The notes under the pieces were generated by a model, which ran no database searches, was not told the DNA's origin, and saw only the letters and a program-made list of their open reading frames with translations. Shown here one piece after another: positions 1 through 7,965 of a stretch of 10,776 nt of DNA. Each line of letters opens with the position of its first letter. Positions within the stretch are counted from its first letter, which is position 1. The DNA lies in the NCBI GenBank assembly GCA_011525185.1, contig WTIQ01000371.1:1887-12662 (forward strand), given 5' to 3'. Origin of the DNA: Paracoccaceae bacterium (GTDB lineage: Bacteria > Pseudomonadota > Alphaproteobacteria > Rhodobacterales > Rhodobacteraceae). The position numbers were made by a program, and so were the translations under genes.

Positions 1-6
1 AAACGA

Positions 7-1266
7 TTAACCGAACATATCAGCGGTGATGCCTGAATACCAACCCTCAGACTCTTCATATGTAGCCTGACGCACATCAGCGCTCTCACCAGTCTTTGAG
101 ATAAAGCCATCCACCTTGGCGATTTTCTCATCGGTCGCTTCATATGTTGCACCGACCTTTACACCGTCATTTGTTGAGATCAATGACCAGCATGTATTCG
201 AGAACTTCGCTGGGAAGACTTTAGAACCCGTCAATGCACCGCGGACTGCGTTCGCGCAGACTTTGGCCTGACTATTGGCTGAAAATCCTGATTTTGGCAT
301 ATCGCCTTGTTGCGAGGCATCCCCCAGAACATAGACATCGGGATCTGCTTTTGTGCTCATGTCCGCCGCATTCACAGGTGCCCAGCGACCGTCCGTGACA
401 CCCGCCATATCTGCAATGCGCCCCGCTTTCATTGCTGGGATCACGTTACAGACATCAACTTTGGTTTCTTCGCCATCGATGGTCACTGTCATCGCATCAG
501 GATTAACAGAGACATTGCTACCGCCGAACTCAGAGCCGATCCAATCGATCATACCATCATAATGGTTGGCCCAACCCTCTTGGAACAGTGCCATTTTAGA
601 GAACTTAGGCTTTGGATCTGCCACGATGATTTTTGCAGTTGGATTGTTGTTTTTCAAGTAATGCGCCACCATCGAGATCCGTTCGTAAGGGCCAGGAGGG
701 CAACGATACGGATTGGGCGGAGCGACAAGCGCGAATGTTCCACCCGATGGCATCGCAGCCAACTGTGCTTTTAGAAGTTCCGTTTGTGACCCCGCCTTAT
801 AGGCATGTGGCATAGCGTTTTGCGAAGAGAGATCCCACCCTTGCACTGCGCCATCCACAAAATCGATACCAGGTGACAAAATCAGTTTGTCGTAAGCAAC
901 CGATGCGCCACCAGCAAGCGATACCGTTTTGGCATCACGATCAACACCAACCGCCCAATCATGGACAACATTCACACCTGCCGCGGCTAGGTTGCCATAG
1001 GAATGTCCAATATCTTCTACGTCCTTAAACCCACCAAGATACAGGTTTGAGAAAAAGCATGTGTAGTAGGTCCGCGTTGGTTCAATCAAAGTGACATCAA
1101 TGGCGCCTTTGCTATCCTTTGCAATATAGCGTGCCGCTGTCGCACCACCTGCACCACCGCCAACGACCACCACACGTGGCTTACCGTGACCACCCGCATA
1201 AACGGCAGGCGCTGACATGCTTGCCGCCGCTGCCGTCCCAAGAAACGTCCGTCTATTCAACTTCAT
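7..1266 (-). CDS. soxF: SoxF, FAD-dependent flavocytochrome c sulfide dehydrogenase-like flavoprotein
   Basis: A 419-aa periplasmic flavoprotein resembling the FAD subunit of flavocytochrome c sulfide dehydrogenase, which oxidises sulfide and passes electrons to a cytochrome c partner (here the adjacent SoxE). A twin-arginine signal (NRRTFLG, residues 4-10) precedes an Ala-rich segment ending near residue 28. The dinucleotide-binding motif GGGAGG is at about 36-41. C70 in YYTCFFSN corresponds to the cysteine that binds FAD covalently in the family. C189 (CPPGPYER) and C359 (NTCWS) match the redox-active disulfide pair in position and spacing. LGDAS (about 314-318) is the second FAD contact. 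The length is normal for the family. The start is supported by GGGAG placed 6 nt before the ATG. It is the last gene of the minus-strand operon visible here, 24 bp after soxE. Assignment is firm; whether its main in vivo role is sulfide oxidation or repair of Sox proteins is not shown by the sequence. Confidence 0.95.
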   Translation of the reverse strand: MKLNRRTFLGTAAAASMSAPAVYAGGHGKPRVVVVGGGAGGATAARYIAKDSKGAIDVTLIEPTRTYYTCFFSNLYLGGFKDVEDIGHSYGNLAAAGVNVVHDWAVGVDRDAKTVSLAGGASVAYDKLILSPGIDFVDGAVQGWDLSSQNAMPHAYKAGSQTELLKAQLAAMPSGGTFALVAPPNPYRCPPGPYERISMVAHYLKNNNPTAKIIVADPKPKFSKMALFQEGWANHYDGMIDWIGSEFGGSNVSVNPDAMTVTIDGEETKVDVCNVIPAMKAGRIADMAGVTDGRWAPVNAADMSTKADPDVYVLGDASQQGDMPKSGFSANSQAKVCANAVRGALTGSKVFPAKFSNTCWSLISTNDGVKVGATYEATDEKIAKVDGFISKTGESADVRQATYEESEGWYSGITADMFG

Positions 1267-1290
1267 ATTTATCTCCCTACATCAAGTTGT

Positions 1291-1659
1291 TTATTCTAAA
1301 GTTGCGAAATATGCAGCAAGCGCCGCTATTTCGTCATTTGATAAACGCCCCGCCATCATTTGCATGACGGGATGCTCTCTTGCTTTTTCCTTATATGAGT
1401 GCATAGCCCACACAAAGCTTTCTTCATCCCAGCCTGTGATGGATGGGATACCGTCGTAACTGCCATCGACTTGATGGCAGCCCGTACAATCACCCGACAG
1501 ATATTCTCCGTATTCAGGATCACCCTTAATACTTAGAATCTCTTCGGATACGTCAAATTCGTCAGTGTCGTCTGCGTCTTGGTCGTCCCCGAAGGCCCCC
1601 AAGGGAGCACTTAGGAAACAAACAGAAAACAAAGGCATCAATATGTGTTTCATCATCAT
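1291..1659 (-). CDS. soxE: SoxE-like small monohaem cytochrome c (flavocytochrome c sulfide dehydrogenase haem subunit type)
   Basis: A 122-aa exported c-type cytochrome. A Sec signal peptide occupies about residues 1-23 (MMMKHILMPLF then a small-residue cleavage region). An acidic linker (about 25-40, mostly Asp/Glu) follows, then one haem site CTGCH (C58, C61, H62). The distal Met is probably one of M100-M102, in HPVMQMMAGRLSNDEI, the usual arrangement for the FccA-like cytochrome. The ATGA overlap with soxD indicates translational coupling. Three ATG codons are in tandem (1659, 1656, 1653), and the GAG in the end of soxD is better spaced for the later ones, so the true start could be 3-6 nt downstream. 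Its place between soxD and soxF makes it the likely electron acceptor of SoxF. SoxE of Paracoccus is described as a larger dihaem protein; this one carries a single haem, so the name rests on position and partner as much as on sequence. Confidence 0.82.
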   Translation of the reverse strand: MMMKHILMPLFSVCFLSAPLGAFGDDQDADDTDEFDVSEEILSIKGDPEYGEYLSGDCTGCHQVDGSYDGIPSITGWDEESFVWAMHSYKEKAREHPVMQMMAGRLSNDEIAALAAYFATLE

Positions 1660-2714
1660 TTCTCAAAAGACTTTAGATATTCAATGACGGCTTGAGTATC
1701 TTTTTCTTTTTTCAAACCAGCAAAAGACATTTTAGTGCCTTTCAAATATTTTTTGGGTTTCGTTAGAAACTGTGCCAGTTCGTCTTCGTTCCACACAAGT
1801 CCTGCGGCTTTGGCCTTTTTGATGGCGCTTGAGTATTTAAAACCCTCAACCGATCCTGCCTCTGCACCGACAATGCCATTGAGCAAGGGGCCAGAACGGT
1901 TTTTGGCTTTATCACCCACTTGGTGACAGGATTTGCATTTTTTGAACACTTTTTTTCCGGCCTTGGCCAATTCTGGATCAAAGGCTGTAGCGGCTGCAAC
2001 CTCAACAACAGTTTCTTCCTGTTTCGGCTCCGCTTTTTCGGCCACCTGCGTCACTTCTGCCGATGCGTTGCTAGATCCCGTTGTCTCTGGCGTCACATCA
2101 ATCACGCGCGCGCGCATGGTAATTTCGACGCTTTCTTTACAATTTGACATACAGGGTTCACCACTTGACCACATGGCGTACTCCGTTTCAGCACGATCAT
2201 CTACAATAAAGCCGTTTGCATTCGGCATTTCAACATCAAAGACAGTTTCGTTTGATAAAACAAAGTCATCTTCAATAAGATCATTAGAATAAAGGATGTA
2301 AGCGACGATCGCGTAAGTTTCATCGTCGCTAAGCGAACCCGCGTAGCCAAAGGGCATCGAGCGCTTCACATAATCAATCACTGTACTCAGGTGAGGCCAG
2401 TAAGACCCAACGGTCTTGAGCGGATCTTCATCCGCCAAAGTATCCATACCGCCTGCCAGCTTAGGCCACCGGCCCATACCTTCCGCAAAATCTCCGTGGC
2501 AAGAAGCACATTTGTCAGCAAAGAGCTCTTCCCCATCTATGGCATCTCCAGAACCAATTGGGAGGCCCGTTCCGTCAGGGCTTACATCCCAATCCCAAGC
2601 GGCAATTTCCTCTGGCAAAGCCACGCGGCCAAGCCCGTATTTCTCAGCCTGTACAGGAAACGCCGTACCTGCAAGAACAGAGGCGTATACAAAGGGTTTA
2701 AGAAACTTCAACAT
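1656..2714 (-). CDS. soxD: SoxD, dihaem cytochrome c subunit of sulfane dehydrogenase SoxCD
   Basis: The 352-aa dihaem cytochrome that takes electrons from the molybdenum subunit SoxC during oxidation of SoxY-bound sulfane sulfur. I place the start at the ATG at 2714: GAGG lies 6 nt upstream and the protein then opens with a clean Sec signal (MLKFLKPFVYASVLAGTAFPVQA is about 23 residues). Longer forms from 2729 or 2741 would put a charged extension before the signal. Haem 1 is CASCH (C69, C72, H73) with likely Met ligand M120 (SMPFGY). Haem 2 is CKSCH (C260, C263, H264) with likely Met ligand M329 (KMSFAG). Between them lies a Thr/Ser/Glu/Ala-rich linker (about 205-245), preceded by a further Cys pair (C188 and C192, EPCMSNC) that may be a disulfide. 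The gene overlaps the soxC end by 17 nt and the soxE start by 4 nt. Confidence 0.95.
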   Translation of the reverse strand: MLKFLKPFVYASVLAGTAFPVQAEKYGLGRVALPEEIAAWDWDVSPDGTGLPIGSGDAIDGEELFADKCASCHGDFAEGMGRWPKLAGGMDTLADEDPLKTVGSYWPHLSTVIDYVKRSMPFGYAGSLSDDETYAIVAYILYSNDLIEDDFVLSNETVFDVEMPNANGFIVDDRAETEYAMWSSGEPCMSNCKESVEITMRARVIDVTPETTGSSNASAEVTQVAEKAEPKQEETVVEVAAATAFDPELAKAGKKVFKKCKSCHQVGDKAKNRSGPLLNGIVGAEAGSVEGFKYSSAIKKAKAAGLVWNEDELAQFLTKPKKYLKGTKMSFAGLKKEKDTQAVIEYLKSFEK

Positions 2715-3984
2715 TTTCAACCTCGCCATTGGGAGACACAAGCCATGTTTGAATACAGTTATTGTGGTAAATGGAATTCAGACCGCGCACCTCTCGGAGC
2801 TGCGTTTTGGTGGGCTGAATATAGCCCGTGTCATCTATCGCCCGCGATTGCAGCAGCATCTCTTCACCATTCCAATCGGTATCAAGATAAAACCGCGTCA
2901 GCGCCATTGGCTCACCCGGTTTGGCGAGGCGCGCGGTTTCCCATGTCATACCGCCATCTTTAGACACATCAACGCGCGTGATCGCGCCACGTCCAGACCA
3001 AGCGAGACCTGAAATAACAAGCGGACCTTTTCCATGGGTAATGGGTGATTGCGGGCTTGGGCTTGTTACCACGGATTTTGCATCCATTTCCCAAGTCCAT
3101 TTCCGGCTGGTCCCATCCTCTAATGTATCGGTGTATTTGCTGGTCTCCTCGCGTGATTCAACTGCCTGATCCATCACTTCGATACGCCGGATCCATTTGA
3201 CCCACATATTGCCTTCCCAACCTGGCACAACGAGGCGCGCTGGATAGCCATGTTCTTTGCGAAGCGCTTCTCCATTAGCTTTGAACGCGATCATCACATC
3301 ATCAAGCGCCTTTTCCATTGGAATAGATCGACCATTTGAAGAGGCATCCGCCCCTTCCACAAAGACCCATTTATCTTTGAGATCACCCGCAGCCCCAAGC
3401 CCTGCTTCTTCCAGCAGAGTGCGCAAAGAGACCCCTGAATATTCCATATTGTGGATCATACCATGGGTGAATTGAGCACCATTAAGCTGCGCACCCGCCC
3501 ATTCCATGCCAGTATTTGCCGCGCACTCACAGAAATAGACATGATTTTCACGGGGAAAACGCTCTAAATCCGCATAGGTAAAGACAAGAGGAGTGTCCAC
3601 TAGACCATTGATCATAAGACGATAATCTTCTTTCTTAAGATCAATCGCCCCCGAATGGTGACGCTCAAAGGCGCAGCCTTGCGGTGTAATTGTCCCATCA
3701 AGAGCATGGATCGGCGTAAAGTTTATAGAGCTGATCGCATCAGCAGTGAGCCAAGGGACATTGCGGCGGATCACATCGGCTTCGTGCTCAATCGGAAGAC
3801 CGTAGGGTGTTGCATCAACCCCATCTCCGAGCTCCTGCGCCCAAGGCTGGATTGCAGTAATCAGCTTATCTGGCTTTGCGTTGGCCGATGCACTGCCTGC
3901 GACAAGTGCGCCTGCACTTGTTGCCGCAGCACCGCGCAAAAATGCACGACGTGATTGGGACGTTTTGTGTGTCTGTTCTGACAT
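2698..3984 (-). CDS. soxC: SoxC, molybdopterin sulfane dehydrogenase subunit
   Basis: A sulfite-oxidase-family molybdoenzyme of 428 aa that, with SoxD, performs the six-electron oxidation of the sulfane sulfur left on SoxY after SoxB acts. A Tat signal (SRRAFLRG, about 11-18) fits export of a folded cofactor protein and ends near ASANA (about 34). The molybdenum-coordinating cysteine is most likely C154 in CECAANTG, equivalent to the CAGN motif of sulfite oxidases. NMWVKWIRRIEV (about 257-268) is typical of the family, and the C-terminal third (about 310-428) is the Ig-like dimerisation domain. The ATG at 3984 lies 9 nt after AAGGAG; a TTG one codon upstream (3987) has 6-nt spacing and is a possible alternative start. 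The soxB stop is 30 nt upstream, and the gene runs into soxD with a 17-nt overlap. Presence of soxCD predicts complete oxidation to sulfate. Confidence 0.96.
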   Translation of the reverse strand: MSEQTHKTSQSRRAFLRGAAATSAGALVAGSASANAKPDKLITAIQPWAQELGDGVDATPYGLPIEHEADVIRRNVPWLTADAISSINFTPIHALDGTITPQGCAFERHHSGAIDLKKEDYRLMINGLVDTPLVFTYADLERFPRENHVYFCECAANTGMEWAGAQLNGAQFTHGMIHNMEYSGVSLRTLLEEAGLGAAGDLKDKWVFVEGADASSNGRSIPMEKALDDVMIAFKANGEALRKEHGYPARLVVPGWEGNMWVKWIRRIEVMDQAVESREETSKYTDTLEDGTSRKWTWEMDAKSVVTSPSPQSPITHGKGPLVISGLAWSGRGAITRVDVSKDGGMTWETARLAKPGEPMALTRFYLDTDWNGEEMLLQSRAIDDTGYIQPTKTQLREVRGLNSIYHNNCIQTWLVSPNGEVENVEVS

Positions 3985-4014
3985 CAATAACAGCTCCTTC
4001 TATAACAACGCTGG

Positions 4015-5718
4015 CTAAGCGCCTTTAATTTGAACGCTGGTGTTCTCTGGCATAGAGATCACACCCTGCTTATGAATATGGTTTTCAACGACCTCCCAAA
4101 TGGGCGGTCCTTCGGTGCCCTCGTTGACGCTCGCCCAACCCGCAACTACGTAGGATTTGCTTGGGTCGATCCGCTCCCCGCTCTTGAGCAAGGTCATATC
4201 GGTAATCCGCTCACCTTGGGGCTTATTGACATCAATGCGATAGCCAAGGCCGCCAACGCGCACCATATCTCCGCCTTGCTGATAATAGGGGTCTGGATTA
4301 AAGAGATTATCTGCTACATCCTCAAGAATCACGTGCAAAAATTCGCCCGTCATCTCGCTGCGGTACGCCTCAGGATAAGTCATTGAGGTCACGTTCCAGA
4401 TATCTTCGCGGGTAATTTTTTGCCCAGGCAAAATTGATGGCCCCCAGCGCACCCCAGGTGACATCGAAATATCCGCATCGCGTTCACTGATAAGAGCCTC
4501 GCATATCAGATCATCCCAAGTACCATTGAAATTTCCACGACGGTACAGGGTTTGATCCTCACCAGTCTCACCAATCACCTCAGACATGGCGTCAAGATAA
4601 GGCGCGCGCTCTGCTTCAATAAGTGCGCTCATGTCGGGGTCTGGCGCGATCACGTCGGAAAAAATTGGAATCAATTTGTGGCGAAAGCCCAAGACGCGCC
4701 CTTTTTGCACATCCAGATCAACCCGTGAGACAAATTTACCGTTAGAGCCAGAGGCCACAACCAATGTGTCATTCCCAATATAGGGCTCCGGCAAGGCAAC
4801 ATGCGTATGCCCCGACAAGATGACATCCAACCCCGTGACACGAGCTGCCATTTGTTTGTCAACGTCAAAGCCATTGTGGCTTAGACACACAACAAGCTCG
4901 GCACCAGCCGCGCGCACTTCGTCAACCATCTCTTGCATGCGCTCATCACGGATCCCAAAGCTATACTCTGGAAACATCCAGCCTGGGTTGGCAATGGGCA
5001 TGTAAGGAAAGGCTTGGCCGATCACCGCCACTTTGACCCCACCGCGCTCAAAAAAACTATAGGGCGGGAAAAGCTCTGCTGGTTCATCCCATTCTGCATC
5101 AAATATATTCTGACCCAGGGCCGCGAAGGGAAGCGTTTGAACAATATCATTGACCCGCTCCGAGCCAAGGGTGAACTCCCAATGAAAGGTCATGGCATCA
5201 GGTTTTAACGCATTCATGGCATTAACCATGTCCTGCCCTTGGGTGTGATAACAAGTATAACTCCCATGCCACGTGTCGCCCCCATCAAGCAAAAGCGCAT
5301 CTGGGCGCGCAGCGCGAATAGCCTTCACCACTGTTGCAACGCGATCGAGCCCACCAACACGACCATAGCCTTTCGCAAGGGAGGCAAAATCCTCATAAGT
5401 CAAAGCATAGGCAGCACGGCTATTTTGAGCGATTCCGTAAGCCGCACGAAAATCAGCACCCGTTATATGAGGCACCTGCCCTCTATTACTGCCAACCCCA
5501 ATATTGATCTCAGGCTCTCTGAAATAAATCGGCTTGAGCTGCGCGTGAATGTCTGTGACATGGATCAACGACACATTTCCAAAAGTCTCAAACTGCAAAA
5601 GCTCGTCTTGGCTCAGTGTTTGCTGAGCGGTCAAACGCCCCCAGTTTCCAAAAGCTGAAGCCCCATAAAGGGCACTCGTCGCCATCGCCATTTGCAAAAA
5701 GTCACGCCGCGCTATCAT
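4015..5718 (-). CDS. soxB: SoxB, dimanganese thiosulfohydrolase
   Basis: A periplasmic hydrolase of 567 aa that releases sulfate from the S-sulfonate on SoxY. It belongs to the metallophosphatase/5'-nucleotidase superfamily. A Tat signal (ARRDFLQMA, about 3-11) starts the protein. Metal-site motifs appear in order: TDIHAQ (D56, H58), GGDTWHGS (D148), HWEF (about 179-182), SHNGFD (H281) and GHTH (303-306). The C-terminal half (about 350-567) is the substrate-recognition domain of the family. Length is typical of SoxB. GAGAG lies 4 nt before the ATG. A 76-bp gap containing a strong hairpin separates it from soxA upstream, the widest break inside soxX-F, so it may start a separately controlled segment. 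Identification is secure. Confidence 0.97.
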   Translation of the reverse strand: MIARRDFLQMAMATSALYGASAFGNWGRLTAQQTLSQDELLQFETFGNVSLIHVTDIHAQLKPIYFREPEINIGVGSNRGQVPHITGADFRAAYGIAQNSRAAYALTYEDFASLAKGYGRVGGLDRVATVVKAIRAARPDALLLDGGDTWHGSYTCYHTQGQDMVNAMNALKPDAMTFHWEFTLGSERVNDIVQTLPFAALGQNIFDAEWDEPAELFPPYSFFERGGVKVAVIGQAFPYMPIANPGWMFPEYSFGIRDERMQEMVDEVRAAGAELVVCLSHNGFDVDKQMAARVTGLDVILSGHTHVALPEPYIGNDTLVVASGSNGKFVSRVDLDVQKGRVLGFRHKLIPIFSDVIAPDPDMSALIEAERAPYLDAMSEVIGETGEDQTLYRRGNFNGTWDDLICEALISERDADISMSPGVRWGPSILPGQKITREDIWNVTSMTYPEAYRSEMTGEFLHVILEDVADNLFNPDPYYQQGGDMVRVGGLGYRIDVNKPQGERITDMTLLKSGERIDPSKSYVVAGWASVNEGTEGPPIWEVVENHIHKQGVISMPENTSVQIKGA

Positions 5719-5759
5719 AAAACTCTCACATGCATAATTTTGAATGTATTAGGGTGAAA

Positions 5760-5786
5760 AATAAGCCAGCATAGCGCTGGCTTATT
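5760..5786 (-). terminator. Perfect 11-bp stem-loop with U-tract between soxA and soxB
   Basis: The arms AATAAGCCAGC and GCTGGCTTATT pair perfectly around a 5-nt loop. On the minus strand, the direction of sox transcription, the second arm runs straight into further Ts (TTATTTTTCACCC), which is the shape of an intrinsic terminator or a leaky attenuator. It starts 9 nt after the soxA stop codon. Since soxBCDEF lies downstream without another obvious strong promoter, partial read-through, or an mRNA-end stabilising role for soxXYZA, is more likely than a full stop. The plus strand lacks a T-run after the stem. Confidence 0.6.
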
Positions 5787-5794
5787 CAAATTCT

Positions 5795-6628
5795 TTAGTT
5801 GCGTATCGACGGGGTTTCTACGGACAGTCCGTTGCCACGTGATGCTAAGTACAATTCCAGAGCCTTAAACTCATCACTGCCCTCTTTGTAAGGGGTTGCA
5901 CGAATGTTTTTCATGCAGCCCTTAAAGCGGCCATGAGTTGAATTCAGCTTCGCATTCTTGAGACGATACGTGGGAAAGCCGTTGATCTGCCCCTGTGACA
6001 AGTGGTCAGCCCGGATCATATTGCCATAGTTGTCTTCGTGACAATTTGCACAGGACATATCCAGCTGGCCTACTCGGGTATAATAGATATCTTTACCCGC
6101 CTGCCAGTGCGCTGCCGCTTCTCCATCAATTGCAACATTGATCGGCATGCCACGTGACTGCAACCCAATAAGGGCCGTTATCGCCGTCATAGATCCAGAG
6201 GACCACTTCCAAGCCTCGGCCCCCATGCGCTCTGTACGGCACCCGTTGACAAGCTCTTCCATGCTCACAACTTCGCCGTCTTCAACCCGCGGCATTGAGG
6301 CTCTGAGACCTGCAAAATCTTCGACATTCTCGTGGCAGCTCGCGCAGGATTTGCCCTCGCTTCCATCCACTTTACTAAACAAATCAATGCCTTGATCTAC
6401 AAAGACAAAGGCAGGGTTGTCGAAATCATCCATCTGAAGGGCCTGTGTCTCATCCGAGCGAAACACCCAGCCAGAAAAGATTTCATCTAACTCTTCCATA
6501 TGTGCAGGCGCAGCCGCACGGACTGTCATTTCCTCGCCTTCAATGTAGAGATTGGCGTCTTCATCCGCATTTGCAAGTGAAGACACTAGTATTAGCGTCG
6601 TTGCGCTGAGTAGTTTTTTTATAGTCAC
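5795..6628 (-). CDS. soxA: SoxA, dihaem c-type cytochrome subunit of the SoxXA sulfur transferase
   Basis: SoxA (277 aa) pairs with SoxX to join thiosulfate oxidatively to the SoxY cysteine. A Sec signal peptide (MTIKKLLSATTLILVSSLANA, about 21 residues) is followed by two cytochrome c folds. Haem 1 is CASCH (C95, C98, H99) with C130 (NGCRTERMG) as probable distal ligand. Haem 2 is CANCH (C193, C196, H197) with C238 (RFKGCMKNIRATPY), the catalytic cysteine found as a persulfide haem ligand in characterised SoxXA. This is the two-haem form of SoxA. The start codon is GTG at 6628, supported by an excellent GGGGAGG 5 nt upstream; the next in-frame ATG (codon 34) would remove the signal peptide. 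It lies 21 bp after soxZ and is followed by the 5760-5786 hairpin. Confidence 0.96.
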   Translation of the reverse strand: MTIKKLLSATTLILVSSLANADEDANLYIEGEEMTVRAAAPAHMEELDEIFSGWVFRSDETQALQMDDFDNPAFVFVDQGIDLFSKVDGSEGKSCASCHENVEDFAGLRASMPRVEDGEVVSMEELVNGCRTERMGAEAWKWSSGSMTAITALIGLQSRGMPINVAIDGEAAAHWQAGKDIYYTRVGQLDMSCANCHEDNYGNMIRADHLSQGQINGFPTYRLKNAKLNSTHGRFKGCMKNIRATPYKEGSDEFKALELYLASRGNGLSVETPSIRN

Positions 6629-6649
6629 GATTACCTCCCCTGAGCCGTT

Positions 6650-6979
6650 TTAGGCTACGGCAATTTTCTTGGACTTTTCATAGACAGACCCATCATCGTC
6701 ATACCAAGTAAATTTGAACTCACCCGCTGATGGAACCACAGCTTCAAATTGAAAATATGGGTTCGTTGAAATTGCGGGTTCCATGGTCACGTCAATTACA
6801 TTTTGTCCGTCAAAGTCGCAGGTAAAGCGATTGATGATAGACCGAGGGATCACATTCCCATCCGAATCTTTGCGCTGTCCAGATTCCATCTTGTGACTGA
6901 TCAATGTTTTGAGCGTGATTGTTTCACCAGCCGATGCACTTTTTGGAACTTTAACGCGGGGCTTCACACCTTTTGCCAT
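6650..6979 (-). CDS. soxZ: SoxZ, sulfur-carrier complex subunit
   Basis: SoxZ (109 aa) is a small immunoglobulin-like beta protein that forms the SoxYZ carrier on which all Sox intermediates stay bound. Recognisable features are the N-terminal KPRVKVPKSASAGETI segment, the HKMESGQRKDSDGNVIPR loop (about 29-46) and the C-terminal FTWYDDDGSVYEKSKKI strand pair. It has no signal peptide, as expected: in the family it leaves the cytoplasm together with Tat-targeted SoxY. GGAG lies 9 nt before the ATG. It is located 17 nt after soxY and 21 nt before soxA, which fits stoichiometric co-expression with soxY. Confidence 0.96.
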   Translation of the reverse strand: MAKGVKPRVKVPKSASAGETITLKTLISHKMESGQRKDSDGNVIPRSIINRFTCDFDGQNVIDVTMEPAISTNPYFQFEAVVPSAGEFKFTWYDDDGSVYEKSKKIAVA

Positions 6980-6996
6980 ATCTCTTTTCTCCGTCC

Positions 6997-7419
6997 TTAG
7001 CCGCCGCAGCCGCCGATTGTTACTTTGACAGTTGCTTGTGTCATTTTGAATGTACCATCTTCCATTTTGGCAATGGCCACCACGTCCTGCGTTTTGATCA
7101 GGCGAATACGGGTTGATCCCGCGCGCGCTCCACTAAGAGGACCAAAATTAAATGTCGCCACAGATGGAACGGGGTTACCGCTCGCCAAAAGCATAATGCT
7201 CGCCGCACCAGGGGCTGACACATTGATGGGCACTGTATTCCCGTTTTCTGCAATTTCAGGCGCATCCAATTCGATACCGCCCTGACCAATCTCAGCGCCG
7301 CCTGTAAAGGCTTTGATCTGCTCGTCGACCAGTGACGCATGCGCGGGCAAGGCCGCTAGTCCACTAAATGCAACGGCACAACCCGTTACGGTCATAAAAT
7401 CTCGTCTAGATAGGGTCAT
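6997..7419 (-). CDS. soxY: SoxY, sulfur carrier with C-terminal GGCGG swinging arm
   Basis: The 140-aa carrier whose C-terminal cysteine holds thiosulfate-derived sulfur and presents it to SoxXA, SoxB and SoxCD. A Tat signal (SRRDFMTVTG, about 4-13; hydrophobic stretch to ALPAHA near 28) is visible. The protein ends exactly in the hallmark GGCGG, with the carrier cysteine at C138, two residues from the end. The start chosen is the ATG at 7419, 8 nt after AAGGA; a TTG one codon upstream is an alternative. The AAAGGA lies at the soxX stop codon, coupling the two genes. Confidence 0.96.
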   Translation of the reverse strand: MTLSRRDFMTVTGCAVAFSGLAALPAHASLVDEQIKAFTGGAEIGQGGIELDAPEIAENGNTVPINVSAPGAASIMLLASGNPVPSVATFNFGPLSGARAGSTRIRLIKTQDVVAIAKMEDGTFKMTQATVKVTIGGCGG

Positions 7420-7433
7420 CAATTATGTCCTTT

Positions 7434-7904
7434 TTATTCTTCTCTAAGCGTCAGCATGTAGGCCAACAAATCCTCGACCTGTTGTGCCGTCAAAATCGTC
7501 TTGCCATCAAACTTCTTAAGGTTTCTTTCAAAACTAGAGTCTCTGTAGAATGCAGGCATAATGGTTCCCTCAAACATCATCTTCGAGTTTACCAGGATAC
7601 CACGCAACTCGGCCTCTTCCCAACGATCGGCAACACCATCTAGCATCGGTCCGACTTCACCATGGAAAGATTGCTCACTCATTTCTGAGTTGGCATGACA
7701 GGCGAGGCAATTGCCTTGCTTGCGGTTCATAAAAACTTTTCGACCGTTTGCAGCATCACCAGCAACTTGAGTAAGGCTTGCGGCAACCGCGCCATCTTGG
7801 AACACTACGTCACTCGGTGCTGTTTCAGCTGCCGTGGACACAGATGCAACGACACACACTGCGCTCGTCAGAGCACCACCACGTAGGGCAGACCAGAATC
7901 GCAT
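7434..7904 (-). CDS. soxX: SoxX, monohaem cytochrome c subunit of SoxXA
   Basis: SoxX (156 aa) is the electron-accepting monohaem subunit of the SoxXA complex. A Sec signal (about 1-25, ending STAA) is followed by one haem site, CLACH (C66, C69, H70). M116 in GTIMPAFYR is the likely distal ligand, the placement seen in SoxX proteins. A strong AGGAGG stands 6 nt before the ATG, the best ribosome-binding site of the cluster, which suits a gene that heads its own transcription unit. An 85-bp gap with a SqrR-type palindrome separates it from soxW upstream. It is followed by soxY at 14 bp. Confidence 0.95.
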   Translation of the reverse strand: MRFWSALRGGALTSAVCVVASVSTAAETAPSDVVFQDGAVAASLTQVAGDAANGRKVFMNRKQGNCLACHANSEMSEQSFHGEVGPMLDGVADRWEEAELRGILVNSKMMFEGTIMPAFYRDSSFERNLKKFDGKTILTAQQVEDLLAYMLTLREE

Positions 7905-7965
7905 ATTCTCCCTCCTGATTTATTTTTTCTGTCACCTTACACAAAAAAAGTGAAATCTCAAGAAC

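Noticed and set aside
307..774. 155-aa open frame on the plus strand opposite soxF
   Set aside because: It lies entirely antisense to a well-supported flavoprotein gene, has no ribosome-binding site and its translation resembles no known protein.
2105..2116. Alternating CG run suggestive of Z-DNA
   Set aside because: Short and explained by Arg-Ala-Arg codons within soxD; nothing else points to a structural role.
2391..3012. Two open frames of 190-198 aa on the plus strand opposite the soxC/soxD junction
   Set aside because: They mirror the coding pattern of soxC and soxD, overlap each other in different frames and show no domain or start signal.
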